DNA of 64,000 nt, taken from Thermincola carboxydiphila (GTDB lineage: Bacteria; Bacillota; Thermincolia; Thermincolales; UBA2595). The stretch is taken from positions 248,001-312,000 of the forward strand of contig JAENZJ010000001.1 in assembly GCA_016841325.1 (NCBI GenBank), in the 5' to 3' direction. The translations under genes were made by a program, and so were the position numbers. How positions within the stretch are numbered: the first letter of the stretch is position 1; the number at the start of each line of letters is the position of its first letter. The notes beneath the pieces were generated by a model, which searched no databases, was not told the origin of the DNA, and saw nothing but the letters and a program-made list of their open reading frames with translations. Below, piece after piece: positions 47,353 to 56,000 of the stretch.

Positions 47353-48495
47353 ATGTGGGGAATAATATCTACAGCTTTTTTAGGAATATATTGTTTAATG
47401 AGTATTTATATTGGCCGCAGGGGCTGGACTGCGTTTGGCAAATCTGTTTCACCCGTACTCCGGAGAATATATTGGGTGGTTTTGGGATTAACGGTTTTTG
47501 CCTTTCCCATTGCCGAAATGGGTGAGGACCTTCTGCCTGCCGCCGGCGGTGTTTGGTTAAACATCTGGGGCGGCTATTCAATGATAGCGGTCGTATATAT
47601 ATTTATGTTTCTTTTGCTGATAGATTTCTTCAGGCTTACTGATAAATTTATCGGCTGCATTCCCGGGAAGATAAAGGAAAATGAGAGGACTCCCGTAATA
47701 TTGGGTGTTGCAGTCCTGGCAGTAGTAACCGCCATTCTTGCTTATGGTACCTGGAATGCGCGAAATCCCGTTGTTACAAAGTATGACCTTAAACTTGACA
47801 AACAGGCAGGTTCCCTGTCAGAACTTAAGATTGCCATGGTTTCAGATATCCATTATGGAACAATTATTGATGCCCAACGACTTGAAAGCATGGTCAGCAT
47901 CATTAATGAACTGAAACCGGACCTTATCCTGTTTGCCGGGGACATTATCGAAGGGGCGCCCACAGAAGCAGAAGCCCGAAAACTCGTGGCTTTATTTAAA
48001 CAGATGGATGCCAGATACGGGAAGGCTGCAGTTCCCGGAAACCATGACCGTGCCCTGCGAAATGACAATAAGGTGGTGGCTTATTTTGAAGAGGCCGGGA
48101 TAACTATACTAAGAGACAGTTATATTAAACCCGGGGACAGTTTTTATGTAATCGGACGGGATGACCCGGGACACGGGAGCCGCAGCCGTATAGAGCTTGG
48201 CGAGATAATGAACGGAGTGGACCCATCTTATCCCATAATCTTACTGGATCACCAGCCCATTGACCTGGAGGCCGCTCAGGAAAACGCCGTTGACCTGCAG
48301 TTATCCGGGCACACCCACAGGGGCCAGGTATTTCCCAGCCAACTGATAACAGGAAAAATATTTGAACTGGATTGGGGTTTGCTTAAAAGAGACGATTATC
48401 ACCTGGTAGTGTCCTCCGGTTATGGCACATGGGGACCTCCGCTGCGGATTGGAAATCATCCTGAGGTGGTTTACATCAAAATCAATTTTAGATGA
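47353..48495 (+). CDS. membrane-anchored metallophosphoesterase (YkuE-like)
   Basis: The 380-residue protein has about four N-terminal membrane segments (within residues 1-130) and a calcineurin-type phosphoesterase domain: VSDIHYGTII, FAGDIIEGAP, VPGNHDRAL and LSGHTHRGQVFP carry the two-metal ligands. The active site should face outside. Related proteins (YkuE/YaeI) act on phospholipid or other phosphoesters; the substrate here is not known. The ATG follows AAAAAGGAG. Confidence 0.88.
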   Translation: MWGIISTAFLGIYCLMSIYIGRRGWTAFGKSVSPVLRRIYWVVLGLTVFAFPIAEMGEDLLPAAGGVWLNIWGGYSMIAVVYIFMFLLLIDFFRLTDKFIGCIPGKIKENERTPVILGVAVLAVVTAILAYGTWNARNPVVTKYDLKLDKQAGSLSELKIAMVSDIHYGTIIDAQRLESMVSIINELKPDLILFAGDIIEGAPTEAEARKLVALFKQMDARYGKAAVPGNHDRALRNDNKVVAYFEEAGITILRDSYIKPGDSFYVIGRDDPGHGSRSRIELGEIMNGVDPSYPIILLDHQPIDLEAAQENAVDLQLSGHTHRGQVFPSQLITGKIFELDWGLLKRDDYHLVVSSGYGTWGPPLRIGNHPEVVYIKINFR

Positions 48496-48639
48496 GACAG
48501 GTCTGGGGCCAAAATTGATCCATATAAAAAAGAGGAATTTGTGGAATTAAATAGAAATACTAATTAGTGTCGTTGGGGATGGGTTGGAAATTGTTGCAGA
48601 ACCAGTGGCACTAATTTTAGTTGGGGGAGATGAAAAAAG

Positions 48640-49797
48640 GTGTTGAAGAGGGCAATAGTATTAATGACAGTGTTTGTGCTCATGCTGTCTCTGGTTGCCG
48701 GATGTGGTGGTGAGCAGGGGGCAAAAGATTCCAGAAGTAATGCATCTGTTTCAGAAAACGGAGAATCCGGGTCTCCAAAACCTTATGTTAAAAAGGATAT
48801 GGTGAGGTTTGCGTATATAGTCATGCCCCAGGCTGCTCCCCAGGCTTTAATCAACCGGGAGGCAAAAATATTTGAAAATCAGCTGCAAAAACTGGGGAAA
48901 AAAGTTGAGTTTGTTTCTACCAGGAGTTTGGACAAGATCTGGCCAATGATGGACGGGGAGAAGAATGCTCCTGACTTTGTGTATATCCCCACCGCCAATT
49001 TTGCGACATACATCACAGAAACCTCCAGGTTTGGCGGGAGCAACAAGTACACGATAATTGCCGGCAGTATTAATACCAATACAACAGTATTAATTACCAG
49101 GCCGGAGATAAAATCACTTAAAGACCTGGACGGTAAAAAGGTTGGGCTGGCTAACCAGAGGTACTCTGATGAATACCAGTTTAATGAAATACTTTCTACG
49201 GTGGGGTTAGCGACCACCAGTGCAGGCGGCAGTGTTGAGGTTGTATATGATGATATCGTGATGAAAGAGCTGGAAAACTTCGCTGCAGGCAAATATGATG
49301 CCATCATCATTTATGACCCGATGAATTTTGAGACTGCCCTGAGCAAAGTTCCCGGCAGCAAAATTATGATGTCCCTGAATCCGGACGGAATGTTCGGTGA
49401 AAAACAGCCGCGCAGTTGGCTGGTAGCCAGAAAGGACATTATAAAAAATGAGCCTGAACTGGTGAAAGAAGTGCTAAAAACCCATATTATGGCTACCGAT
49501 AAAGCGCAGGAAGAGATTGCCAAAATACCTGCGATAAACCGTGAGGTCTTCCTTAATTATTTTGAGGAAATGAGTGCCGACATGACGGATATCCTAAAGG
49601 TACATACCCCGGAATTCTATGAGCAGAAGTGGCAGGAAGCTGAAATAACATATGACCCCAATATGGATTTTGTCACCGGGGTATTTGAATTTATGGATAA
49701 AAAAGGTGTGGTTGAAGGCAAGACACTGGATGATTTTGTGCAAATTGATTTCTTAAATGAGGTTCTGAAAGAAATGGGACGGGAAACGAGTGAATAA
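48640..49797 (+). CDS. PhnD-like substrate-binding lipoprotein (phosphate/phosphonate-type ABC)
   Basis: The 385-residue protein has a lipoprotein signal (LMLSLVAGCGG, Cys at about 22), a Ser/Gly-rich linker and a periplasmic-binding fold like PhnD: RFAYIVMPQAAPQA, then IKSLKDLDGKKVGLAN, a signature of this family. The ligand is probably a small anion such as phosphonate or phosphite, but thiamine- or sulfonate-type binders look similar. No permease or ATPase gene adjoins it; it is followed by a terminator. It may feed a transporter encoded elsewhere or act in signalling. Confidence 0.8.
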   Translation: MLKRAIVLMTVFVLMLSLVAGCGGEQGAKDSRSNASVSENGESGSPKPYVKKDMVRFAYIVMPQAAPQALINREAKIFENQLQKLGKKVEFVSTRSLDKIWPMMDGEKNAPDFVYIPTANFATYITETSRFGGSNKYTIIAGSINTNTTVLITRPEIKSLKDLDGKKVGLANQRYSDEYQFNEILSTVGLATTSAGGSVEVVYDDIVMKELENFAAGKYDAIIIYDPMNFETALSKVPGSKIMMSLNPDGMFGEKQPRSWLVARKDIIKNEPELVKEVLKTHIMATDKAQEEIAKIPAINREVFLNYFEEMSADMTDILKVHTPEFYEQKWQEAEITYDPNMDFVTGVFEFMDKKGVVEGKTLDDFVQIDFLNEVLKEMGRETSE

Positions 49798-49814
49798 AAA
49801 CAGCTCTTCTGAAA

Positions 49815-49846
49815 AACTGCCTGGAATTTTTCCGGGCAGTTTTTTT
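49815..49846 (+). terminator. rho-independent terminator
   Basis: AACTGCCTGG at 49815-49824 pairs with CCGGGCAGTT at 49832-49841 with one G-U, followed by five or more T residues. Confidence 0.9.
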
Positions 49847-49962
49847 GTCGGGGCTTTATTTTTCCGTACCGGACTGTCAGAAGATGCAGTTTCGCGCAGA
49901 GAATATCCTGAGGCAGTTTTTGAGAATAATAAAACAAAAAAACAAGGATGGTGTAATTTGAA

Positions 49963-51333
49963 GTGGCAGGATTTTTTGAAAGAATTTTTGGTGACGAGAA
50001 GGCCCAGCGAAAACCGGAGCCCCCGGCAAAGAAAATGCATTGCCACCAGTGTGAGTATACTCCTGTGGGTGGATGTACCCAGGTGGGGGTATGTGGAAAA
50101 GACCCTGACCTGGCCAGTTTGCAGGATACTATAATCTTTGGTCTTAAGGGTGTTGCGGCATATGCAGTACATGCCAGGGAGCTGGGATATGAAGACCCTG
50201 ATGTTAATGCCATTACCCATGAAGCGCTGTTTTTAACTCTGACCAATGCCAACTTTAATCTCCGGGAGCATATCGACATGTGTCTTAAGGTGGGTACGGC
50301 TACGGTCAAGGTACTGGACCTGTTGGACAAAGCACATACAACTGAATTGGGGGTCCCCAACCCGGTTAAGGTGACCAACAACAAGATTGAAGGACACTGC
50401 ATCCTGGTTACCGGTCATGACCTGCTGGCACTGAAGGAACTGCTGAAACAAACTGAAGGTAAGGGTATCAACATATATACTCACTCTGAAATGCTCCCGG
50501 CTCATGGTTATCCCGAACTTAACAAGTATAAGCACTTAAAGGGTAATATAGGTAAAGCCTGGTATGACCAGAGAGAGGTTTTTGAGCGTTTCCCGGGGGC
50601 AATTCTTGCTACTACCAATTGTGTGATGCCAATCAAAAACAAGACCTATGGGGATCGCATGTTTACTTACCTGGTTGCCGGGGTTGAAGGCGCTCAGAAA
50701 ATCAAAGAGCGGGATTTTTCCCCGGTAATTGAAAAGGCGCTGTCACTGCCGGCAGCAAATATTGATTCTCAGGAGACTTTAATTACCGGTTATCATCATC
50801 AGAGTGTTCTTCCTATGGCGCCGCTTATTGTGGATGCGGTAAAGGCCGGCAAAATCAGGAGATTTTTTGTGGTTGCGGGATGTGATGCACCTACCAGGGG
50901 CCGGGATTACTTCCGGGAGCTGGCTGTATCAATTCCGAAGGATTGTGTAATTATAACCACCTCCTGCGGAAAGTTCAGGTTTAATGATATTGACTATGGT
51001 AATATTGAAGGGACCGAAATTCCCCGTTATATAGACCTGGGACAGTGTAACAATTCCGGTTCAGCCACCAAAATAGCCCTGGCCCTGGCAGAGGCCTTTG
51101 ACTGTACGGTCAATGACCTGCCCCTGAGTATTGTACTGTCATGGTTTGAGCAAAAGGCTGTAGCTATCTTGCTGGGCCTCCTGAGCCTGAATGTCCGCAA
51201 CATTACCATTGGGCCCAAGGCGCCTGAGTTTTTGTCACCGGGAGTGGTTGAGGTGCTCCAGAAAACCTTTGGCCTGCAGTTAATCAGTGGTGATGCCAAA
51301 GCTGACCTGGCCCGGATGCTGGGGGAAGGATAA
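49963..51333 (+). CDS. hcp: hybrid cluster protein (hydroxylamine reductase), short class III type
   Basis: The 456-residue protein has the N-terminal iron-sulfur motif CHQCEYTPVGGCTQVGVC (CxxCx7Cx5C, at about 26-43), and hybrid-cluster ligands in ITGYHHQSVLP, VVAGCDAP, TTSCGKFRF, DLGQCNNSGS and WFEQKAVAILLGLL. Typical class I Hcp has about 540 residues; this one lacks a helical bundle of about 100 residues, as in class III proteins of thermophiles and archaea. Hcp handles NO or hydroxylamine under anaerobic nitrosative stress. It starts at GTG with an N-terminal extension of about 25 residues. No Hcr partner is adjacent. Confidence 0.92.
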   Translation: MAGFFERIFGDEKAQRKPEPPAKKMHCHQCEYTPVGGCTQVGVCGKDPDLASLQDTIIFGLKGVAAYAVHARELGYEDPDVNAITHEALFLTLTNANFNLREHIDMCLKVGTATVKVLDLLDKAHTTELGVPNPVKVTNNKIEGHCILVTGHDLLALKELLKQTEGKGINIYTHSEMLPAHGYPELNKYKHLKGNIGKAWYDQREVFERFPGAILATTNCVMPIKNKTYGDRMFTYLVAGVEGAQKIKERDFSPVIEKALSLPAANIDSQETLITGYHHQSVLPMAPLIVDAVKAGKIRRFFVVAGCDAPTRGRDYFRELAVSIPKDCVIITTSCGKFRFNDIDYGNIEGTEIPRYIDLGQCNNSGSATKIALALAEAFDCTVNDLPLSIVLSWFEQKAVAILLGLLSLNVRNITIGPKAPEFLSPGVVEVLQKTFGLQLISGDAKADLARMLGEG

Positions 51334-51364
51334 TCAATTGGTTTAAAGAGTTATGCCAACAAAC

Positions 51365-51399
51365 GGCGGTATCTGCCAAAGTATCAGGTAAATACCGCC
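51365..51399. terminator. hairpin between convergent hcp and membrane-protein genes
   Basis: GGCGGTAT at 51365-51372 pairs perfectly with ATACCGCC at 51392-51399. It sits between two converging genes and may terminate both, although T tracts are weak on both sides. Confidence 0.55.
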
Positions 51400-51411
51400 A
51401 CATTAATGTCA

Positions 51412-51978
51412 TTACAACTTGTGAGGCTTGCGCAGTTTTTTGATCACCTTTTGGGGTTTTTTTGCCGGTAATGAGGCCAGCCTGAAATTCAGGCCTCTTG
51501 CCATTTTAGGCTTGTCTTTATTTTCTGCGGCAATCTGCCTGGAGTAACCCAAAAGATGAGTGAAAAACGCCAGTGCCAGACCAAAGAAAAAATGAGCAAC
51601 CATAGTTACCATGATAGCCGGGGCATTATGGGGGATTTTGCCTTGTACCGACTGCCCCAGCAGTGTGCCAAAAAGCCCTACCCAAACAGCCAGGCCAAAG
51701 CCAATACCCTTTATGGACAGAGCCCTGTTTCCCAGTAGATGGATGATGTAAATAAACACTATGCCCAATCCTGCTGAAACAGTGATATCAGCAACCCCTC
51801 CAATCAGGTATGCCCAGGGTGTGGTCAATTCTTCCTTATCCAGGAAGCGTGCTGCGGTAATCTGCCAAAATACAACTGAAGTAAAACCGAGCAGGTAAAA
51901 AACATAATTGACTGCCAGCTTGACCGTATCTGCCAATAAGCCCAGCAGGACCCCCGGAACTACAATATCCTTAATCAT
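51412..51978 (-). CDS. integral membrane protein, unknown family
   Basis: The 188-residue protein has about four hydrophobic segments (within residues 5-150) and a very basic C-terminal tail of about 35 residues ending KKLRKPHKL. I do not recognise a named family; it resembles small YqhR-like membrane proteins of Firmicutes in layout. The ATG at 51978 has GGAGG (CCTCC on the + strand) about 8 bases upstream. It is monocistronic, divergent from the cold-shock gene. Confidence 0.75.
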   Translation of the reverse strand: MIKDIVVPGVLLGLLADTVKLAVNYVFYLLGFTSVVFWQITAARFLDKEELTTPWAYLIGGVADITVSAGLGIVFIYIIHLLGNRALSIKGIGFGLAVWVGLFGTLLGQSVQGKIPHNAPAIMVTMVAHFFFGLALAFFTHLLGYSRQIAAENKDKPKMARGLNFRLASLPAKKPQKVIKKLRKPHKL

Positions 51979-52110
51979 GTGATAACCTCCATTAAGAGCA
52001 TTTATTTGTATTATGTATCCTCTGGTGTAATTAATTCCGAATAATTAATATTTTTATGTTAATAATATAAGTGTCAAATTGTAACAAAGATTTAAGGGAG
52101 GCCTGTATTG

Positions 52111-52311
52111 ATGCAAGGAAAAGTAAAGTGGTTCAATCCGGAAAAAGGTTTTGGCTTTATTGAGAGCAATGAAGGAGGAGATGTTTTCGTCCACTTCTCA
52201 GCTATCCAGAGCGAAGGGTTTAAAACCCTGGAAGAAGGGCAGGACGTTGAATTTGATATTGTTGAAGGCAACCGTGGCCCTCAGGCGGCCAATGTTGTCC
52301 CTGTAAGATAA
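52111..52311 (+). CDS. cold-shock protein (CspA family)
   Basis: The 66-residue protein is one cold-shock domain with both RNA-binding motifs: [16 protein letters not shown] and VFVHFSAIQ. It binds single-stranded RNA and DNA and acts as an RNA chaperone. The ATG at 52111 directly follows a TTG; GGGAGG is about 10 bases upstream. A terminator follows at 52392. Confidence 0.95.
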   Translation: MQGKVKWFNPEKGFGFIESNEGGDVFVHFSAIQSEGFKTLEEGQDVEFDIVEGNRGPQAANVVPVR

Positions 52312-52391
52312 GTAATTTTTCCCAATTGAATATTGTAAATCACTCCAAATTGTGGTATTCTTACCTTAAGCTAAACTTTTTCACTTTTATT

Positions 52392-52415
52392 TCTCCTTCA
52401 GGGGAGATTTTTTTT
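52392..52415 (+). terminator. rho-independent terminator after the cold-shock gene
   Basis: TCTCC at 52392-52396 pairs with GGAGA at about 52403-52407 across a short loop, followed by eight T residues. Confidence 0.75.
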
Positions 52416-52421
52416 GCCTGT

Positions 52422-53780
52422 TCAGGTGTCCTGACTCCCGAAGCCGGCGAGGTAGTTGGCATAACCTACTATGTATTCATATACCTGTTTCCGCCACAGC
52501 GGGTACTCAGTTTGGATAAATGCCGGAGTTCTGGCCGGATTGGCGTTTGCTTCCAGCAGCCATGGTTTGCCCTGGCGGTCGAGAATTATATCTACTCCCA
52601 ATTCACCTAAAGGACCGAAACTTTTGTCCAGCAGTGAGGCTGTTTTCAGGGTGATTTCTTCCAGCAGCAGCATAAATTCATCTTTGGTATACGGGAGAAG
52701 GGGTAATATAGTTTTGAACAGGTCTTTCAGGGGGATACGCCTGCCTCCGGAGGCATAATTGGTTACATGGCTTTTCCCCATAGTTCCTATTACAACCATC
52801 CCCGGCAGTATCCATCTGTTGCTTTCATTCTTCATGGGACAGGTGCGGAAAGAAAAGGGGCCTCCGCCGTATTCCATACAGTCAACAGCCTGCTGCATTA
52901 TATAATGTTTTTTGCCTCCGGCAGCGGCCAGGAGAATTTCCGGGATTTCAGTGTAAGAGGTAACGGTTCGGATGGTATCCTTTCCGTCTGAGTTAAACCT
53001 GCACTCGAGGCCGTTGCCGGTCTGGGACACCATGACAATTCCCTTACCCTTCATGGAGTCGACCGGTTTCAGGAAAACCCTGCCGAATTTTAAAATAAAA
53101 ATACTCAAGTCAGAGGGATATTTTAACAACTGCGTTGTTGGCAGGTATTTCTGCAGAAAACTATCCCTATGAACAGTTTTGAAAAAATCAGTTTTTGTGA
53201 TACGGGTAGTATTATTAAATATTTTGCCCCGGCCCATAACTTCTGCAAGGAGGTTATGGGCTTTTTTCGAACTGGGATAACAGCGGTCCATTACTGTATC
53301 AGGAAACGGGAATAACCGTTGTTTCCATGCCTTGGCGGCAGAGTCATAATAATAACCCGTGATAGTTTTGCGGTTGACATCTATGTCCTGCCGGGAAAAT
53401 ACGTAAATCAGTCCCTTGTTTTTTTTGGCAAACACATATTTATAGTAATAATCCAGACGCGATGGAAGGTGCTTGGCAAAGGTGAGGACTCCGATAAGGG
53501 GCCCCAGTTTCAGTCCATTATTACCGGCAAACCGGGCAGTCAGGAGAATGTCGTCCGGAATATTAAGAGATTCCAGGACAGCGCCTGAGAGGCCGATTTC
53601 CGGGGTGTGCGGTGCTTCCCCGGAATCCGATTTAAGGGTTTTAGCCGGCACAGATGCAGAGCCACAGCTCAGTTTAACGGTATCACCTTCTTTTAATCCA
53701 TAGAGATTCATTAAGTCCCGGGCCAGGTTGAGGACATACCCAGGTTCGCCGGTCCGGAGAATTTTATACTTTGTTTCCAT
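52422..53780 (-). CDS. YheC/YheD family endospore coat-associated ATP-grasp protein 1
   Basis: The protein has about 452 residues. An N-terminal beta domain of about 100 residues (LKEGDTVKLSCGSASV) is followed by a YheC/YheD ATP-grasp domain with FLKPVDSMKGKGIVMV, the metal-binding LGELGVDIILDRQGKPWLLE and ANANPARTP. In Bacillus these proteins associate with the spore coat; the substrate is unknown. The start ATG at 53780 has AAAGGTGG just upstream on the minus strand. A homologue lies at 61577-62929, also on the minus strand. Confidence 0.9.
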   Translation of the reverse strand: METKYKILRTGEPGYVLNLARDLMNLYGLKEGDTVKLSCGSASVPAKTLKSDSGEAPHTPEIGLSGAVLESLNIPDDILLTARFAGNNGLKLGPLIGVLTFAKHLPSRLDYYYKYVFAKKNKGLIYVFSRQDIDVNRKTITGYYYDSAAKAWKQRLFPFPDTVMDRCYPSSKKAHNLLAEVMGRGKIFNNTTRITKTDFFKTVHRDSFLQKYLPTTQLLKYPSDLSIFILKFGRVFLKPVDSMKGKGIVMVSQTGNGLECRFNSDGKDTIRTVTSYTEIPEILLAAAGGKKHYIMQQAVDCMEYGGGPFSFRTCPMKNESNRWILPGMVVIGTMGKSHVTNYASGGRRIPLKDLFKTILPLLPYTKDEFMLLLEEITLKTASLLDKSFGPLGELGVDIILDRQGKPWLLEANANPARTPAFIQTEYPLWRKQVYEYIVGYANYLAGFGSQDT

Positions 53781-53948
53781 ATTAACCACCTTTACACAGA
53801 ACATGTTAGATTGTTTTCAATTATACTATATGACTGCATTTGTTCCGGTGTGTAAAAACTGTTTGAATGCCAGGCGGATGAATAAGCGGTCAGTGATAAG
53901 GAAACAAATAAGACTAGCGGGGCAATGGGAATGAAAGGAGTGTCTGGA

Positions 53949-54737
53949 TTGAAACTGTTTCATAAGTTTACACTATGTTTACTGCTTTTAATGGTTCCGC
54001 TTTTTGTATTCGGATGTGCAGGGGGAACCCAGCCTGAAGGTCAGCAGCAGGCCCAGGACCAGGGGCAACAGGATAAACAGGAGGATAAACAACAGCAGAC
54101 AGGTGAAGCGGAGTTTGTATCCAGCGCGGAAAAACCGGAGGCGTGTGGTACCTGTCATGTGAAAGTAAGCGACGAAAAGGATTATTCCCTAAGTGCTGAG
54201 GTGAAGCAGATCGAAAACCACCCTCAGGTTGAGGGCAATACTGCCGGTGACTGTATAGGCTGCCACCGGGAGGGGGAAAATGGGTTCAGCACCATTATGC
54301 ACAAACACCACTATAAGAAAGGTGAAAACAGTTTTGTCGCCAACTATAAAGGGTCCTGTGTCCATTGTCATAAGCTGACGGCAGAAGGTGAACTTCCGGT
54401 CCCTGGTCTTGCCCCCGAAGGCACAACATATGAAACTATAGAAGTGGCCCAGGTTGATAAGGCTCCGGGGGGCTGTCAGGACTGCCACAAAAAAATTAGT
54501 GATGAAAAAGACTACAGCCTGCCTACTGAAGTCGGCCAGATACCAAATCACCCTGCTGTGGAGTCAAATGATTTTAATGACTGTTACACTTGCCACCAGA
54601 GTGGTGAAAACTCATTTGACCGGATTCTACACCGGCACCATCTGAAAGGTGAAAAATACAGGGAATATGGAAATAGCTGCTTAAATTGTCACGAAGTCGC
54701 TGAAAACGGGACAATAACCTTAAAAGGTAAAAAGTAA
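53949..54737 (+). CDS. hexahaem c-type cytochrome lipoprotein with duplicated triheme module
   Basis: The protein has about 262 residues. A lipoprotein signal (LMVPLFVFGCAGG, Cys at about 23) precedes a Gln-rich linker and six CxxCH haem sites: CGTCH, CIGCH, CVHCH, CQDCH, CYTCH, CLNCH. The two halves repeat each other (SDEKDYSLSAEV and SDEKDYSLPTEV; ENGFSTIMHKHH and ENSFDRILHRHH), so it is two triheme units. It should carry electrons outside the membrane. TTG at 53949 has GGAG 8 bases upstream and gives the best signal peptide. No maturation or partner gene is adjacent. Confidence 0.9.
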   Translation: MKLFHKFTLCLLLLMVPLFVFGCAGGTQPEGQQQAQDQGQQDKQEDKQQQTGEAEFVSSAEKPEACGTCHVKVSDEKDYSLSAEVKQIENHPQVEGNTAGDCIGCHREGENGFSTIMHKHHYKKGENSFVANYKGSCVHCHKLTAEGELPVPGLAPEGTTYETIEVAQVDKAPGGCQDCHKKISDEKDYSLPTEVGQIPNHPAVESNDFNDCYTCHQSGENSFDRILHRHHLKGEKYREYGNSCLNCHEVAENGTITLKGKK

Positions 54738-54761
54738 CCACTTTTCATCAGGATTTTCAGG

Positions 54762-54806
54762 GACAGGGTGTCTCAGAAGTTGCATTATTGGGGCACCCTG
54801 TCTTTT
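54762..54806 (+). terminator. rho-independent terminator after the cytochrome gene
   Basis: GACAGGGTG at 54762-54770 pairs with CACCCTGTC at 54794-54802, followed by TTTT. The loop is long (23 bases). Confidence 0.75.
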
Positions 54807-54913
54807 AGTTTAAACTTACTGCATACTTGACACGGGCTGTGCCACAAGGTAACATTATTATGCTAACCTATGCTAACCTGATATGATTAATTCATAACTA
54901 AATGAGGTGTGCC

Positions 54914-55996
54914 ATGTATCCGGCAGAATTAAAATACAGGATGCCTCCGGAGTGGGCTGCACATGTGAGAACTTTAATAGAATGGCCTGTAAGGGAATCA
55001 ATGTGCTGGCCTGATAACTATGCAGAAGTATGCCGCGGATATGCTCAGGTAGTCAGGGCTATAGCACGGTTTGAACCTGTTACCGTGCTGGTAAATCCGG
55101 AAGATGCGGTTGCGGCCGCAGGACTGTGTGGTCCGGATGTGGAACTGGTTGACATTAAGCATAATGATTCCTGGGTTAGGGATAATGGACCCACTTTTGT
55201 GACCGGAACCGGTGGACAGATTGCCGGAGTCAACTGGAAGTTTAATGCCTGGGGAGGCAGGTACCTGCCTTATGACCTGGATGATTCCGTACCGCCCAGG
55301 CTCCTGGAGAGAGAGCGAATCCGGATTTTTAATGCACCCATTGTCCTTGAAGGGGGGTCCATCCATGTTGACGGGGAAGGAACTCTGCTGACTACACAGG
55401 AATGCCTGCTGAACCCTAACCGGAATCCGGGGATGACCAGGGAGGACATAGTTGGCCTACTGAAAAAGTACCTGGGCATAGAGACTGTTATCTGGCTCAA
55501 TAAAGGACTGTATGGTGATGAGACAGACGGCCACATAGACAATGTTGCCTGTTTTGCCCGGCCGGGGGTTGTGCTTATACAGGTATGTAATGATCCGGGT
55601 GACCCGAACTATGAGATAACCAGGGAGAACCTCGGTATCCTGCGACAGGCTGTTGATGCCCGGGGGAGACGGCTGGAAATAATTCAGGTGCCCCAGCCAT
55701 ACCCGGAATATTACATGGGAAAACGGCTGACCCTGAGCTATATCAATTTTTATTTTGTCAATGGAGGAATCATTTTACCTGTATTTGGCGGGAAATCCCG
55801 GGAGACTGATGATATCGCCCGAAATATTCTAAGAGACCTGTTCCCGGAACGGGAAATCGTCACCATAGATGGCCTTCCATTAGTGAAAGAGGGTGGTAAT
55901 GTACACTGTATCACTCAGCAGATGCCCCTGGCAGGCGGCCCTGTAAGGCGGCCGGCAGCGGACATCCCGGGGGGACATCCTGACAGGAGGGGGTAA
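54914..55996 (+). CDS. aguA: agmatine deiminase
   Basis: The protein has about 360 residues and belongs to the peptidylarginine-deiminase superfamily. Substrate and catalytic segments are NDSWVRDNGPTFV, VLEGGSIHVDGEGTLLTT, GDETDGHIDNVACF and the C-terminal catalytic Cys in GGNVHCITQQMP. It converts agmatine to N-carbamoylputrescine. ATG at 54914 with GAGGTG just upstream is preferred over ATG at 54902. The gene for the next enzyme starts 4 bases after its stop, so the pair forms the agmatine route to putrescine. Confidence 0.95.
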   Translation: MYPAELKYRMPPEWAAHVRTLIEWPVRESMCWPDNYAEVCRGYAQVVRAIARFEPVTVLVNPEDAVAAAGLCGPDVELVDIKHNDSWVRDNGPTFVTGTGGQIAGVNWKFNAWGGRYLPYDLDDSVPPRLLERERIRIFNAPIVLEGGSIHVDGEGTLLTTQECLLNPNRNPGMTREDIVGLLKKYLGIETVIWLNKGLYGDETDGHIDNVACFARPGVVLIQVCNDPGDPNYEITRENLGILRQAVDARGRRLEIIQVPQPYPEYYMGKRLTLSYINFYFVNGGIILPVFGGKSRETDDIARNILRDLFPEREIVTIDGLPLVKEGGNVHCITQQMPLAGGPVRRPAADIPGGHPDRRG

Positions 55997-56000
55997 AGAA

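Noticed and set aside
49790-50134. Open frame of 114 codons on the + strand across the start of hcp
   Set aside because: It runs through a terminator hairpin and overlaps hcp in another frame; its product is compositionally odd and has no family features.
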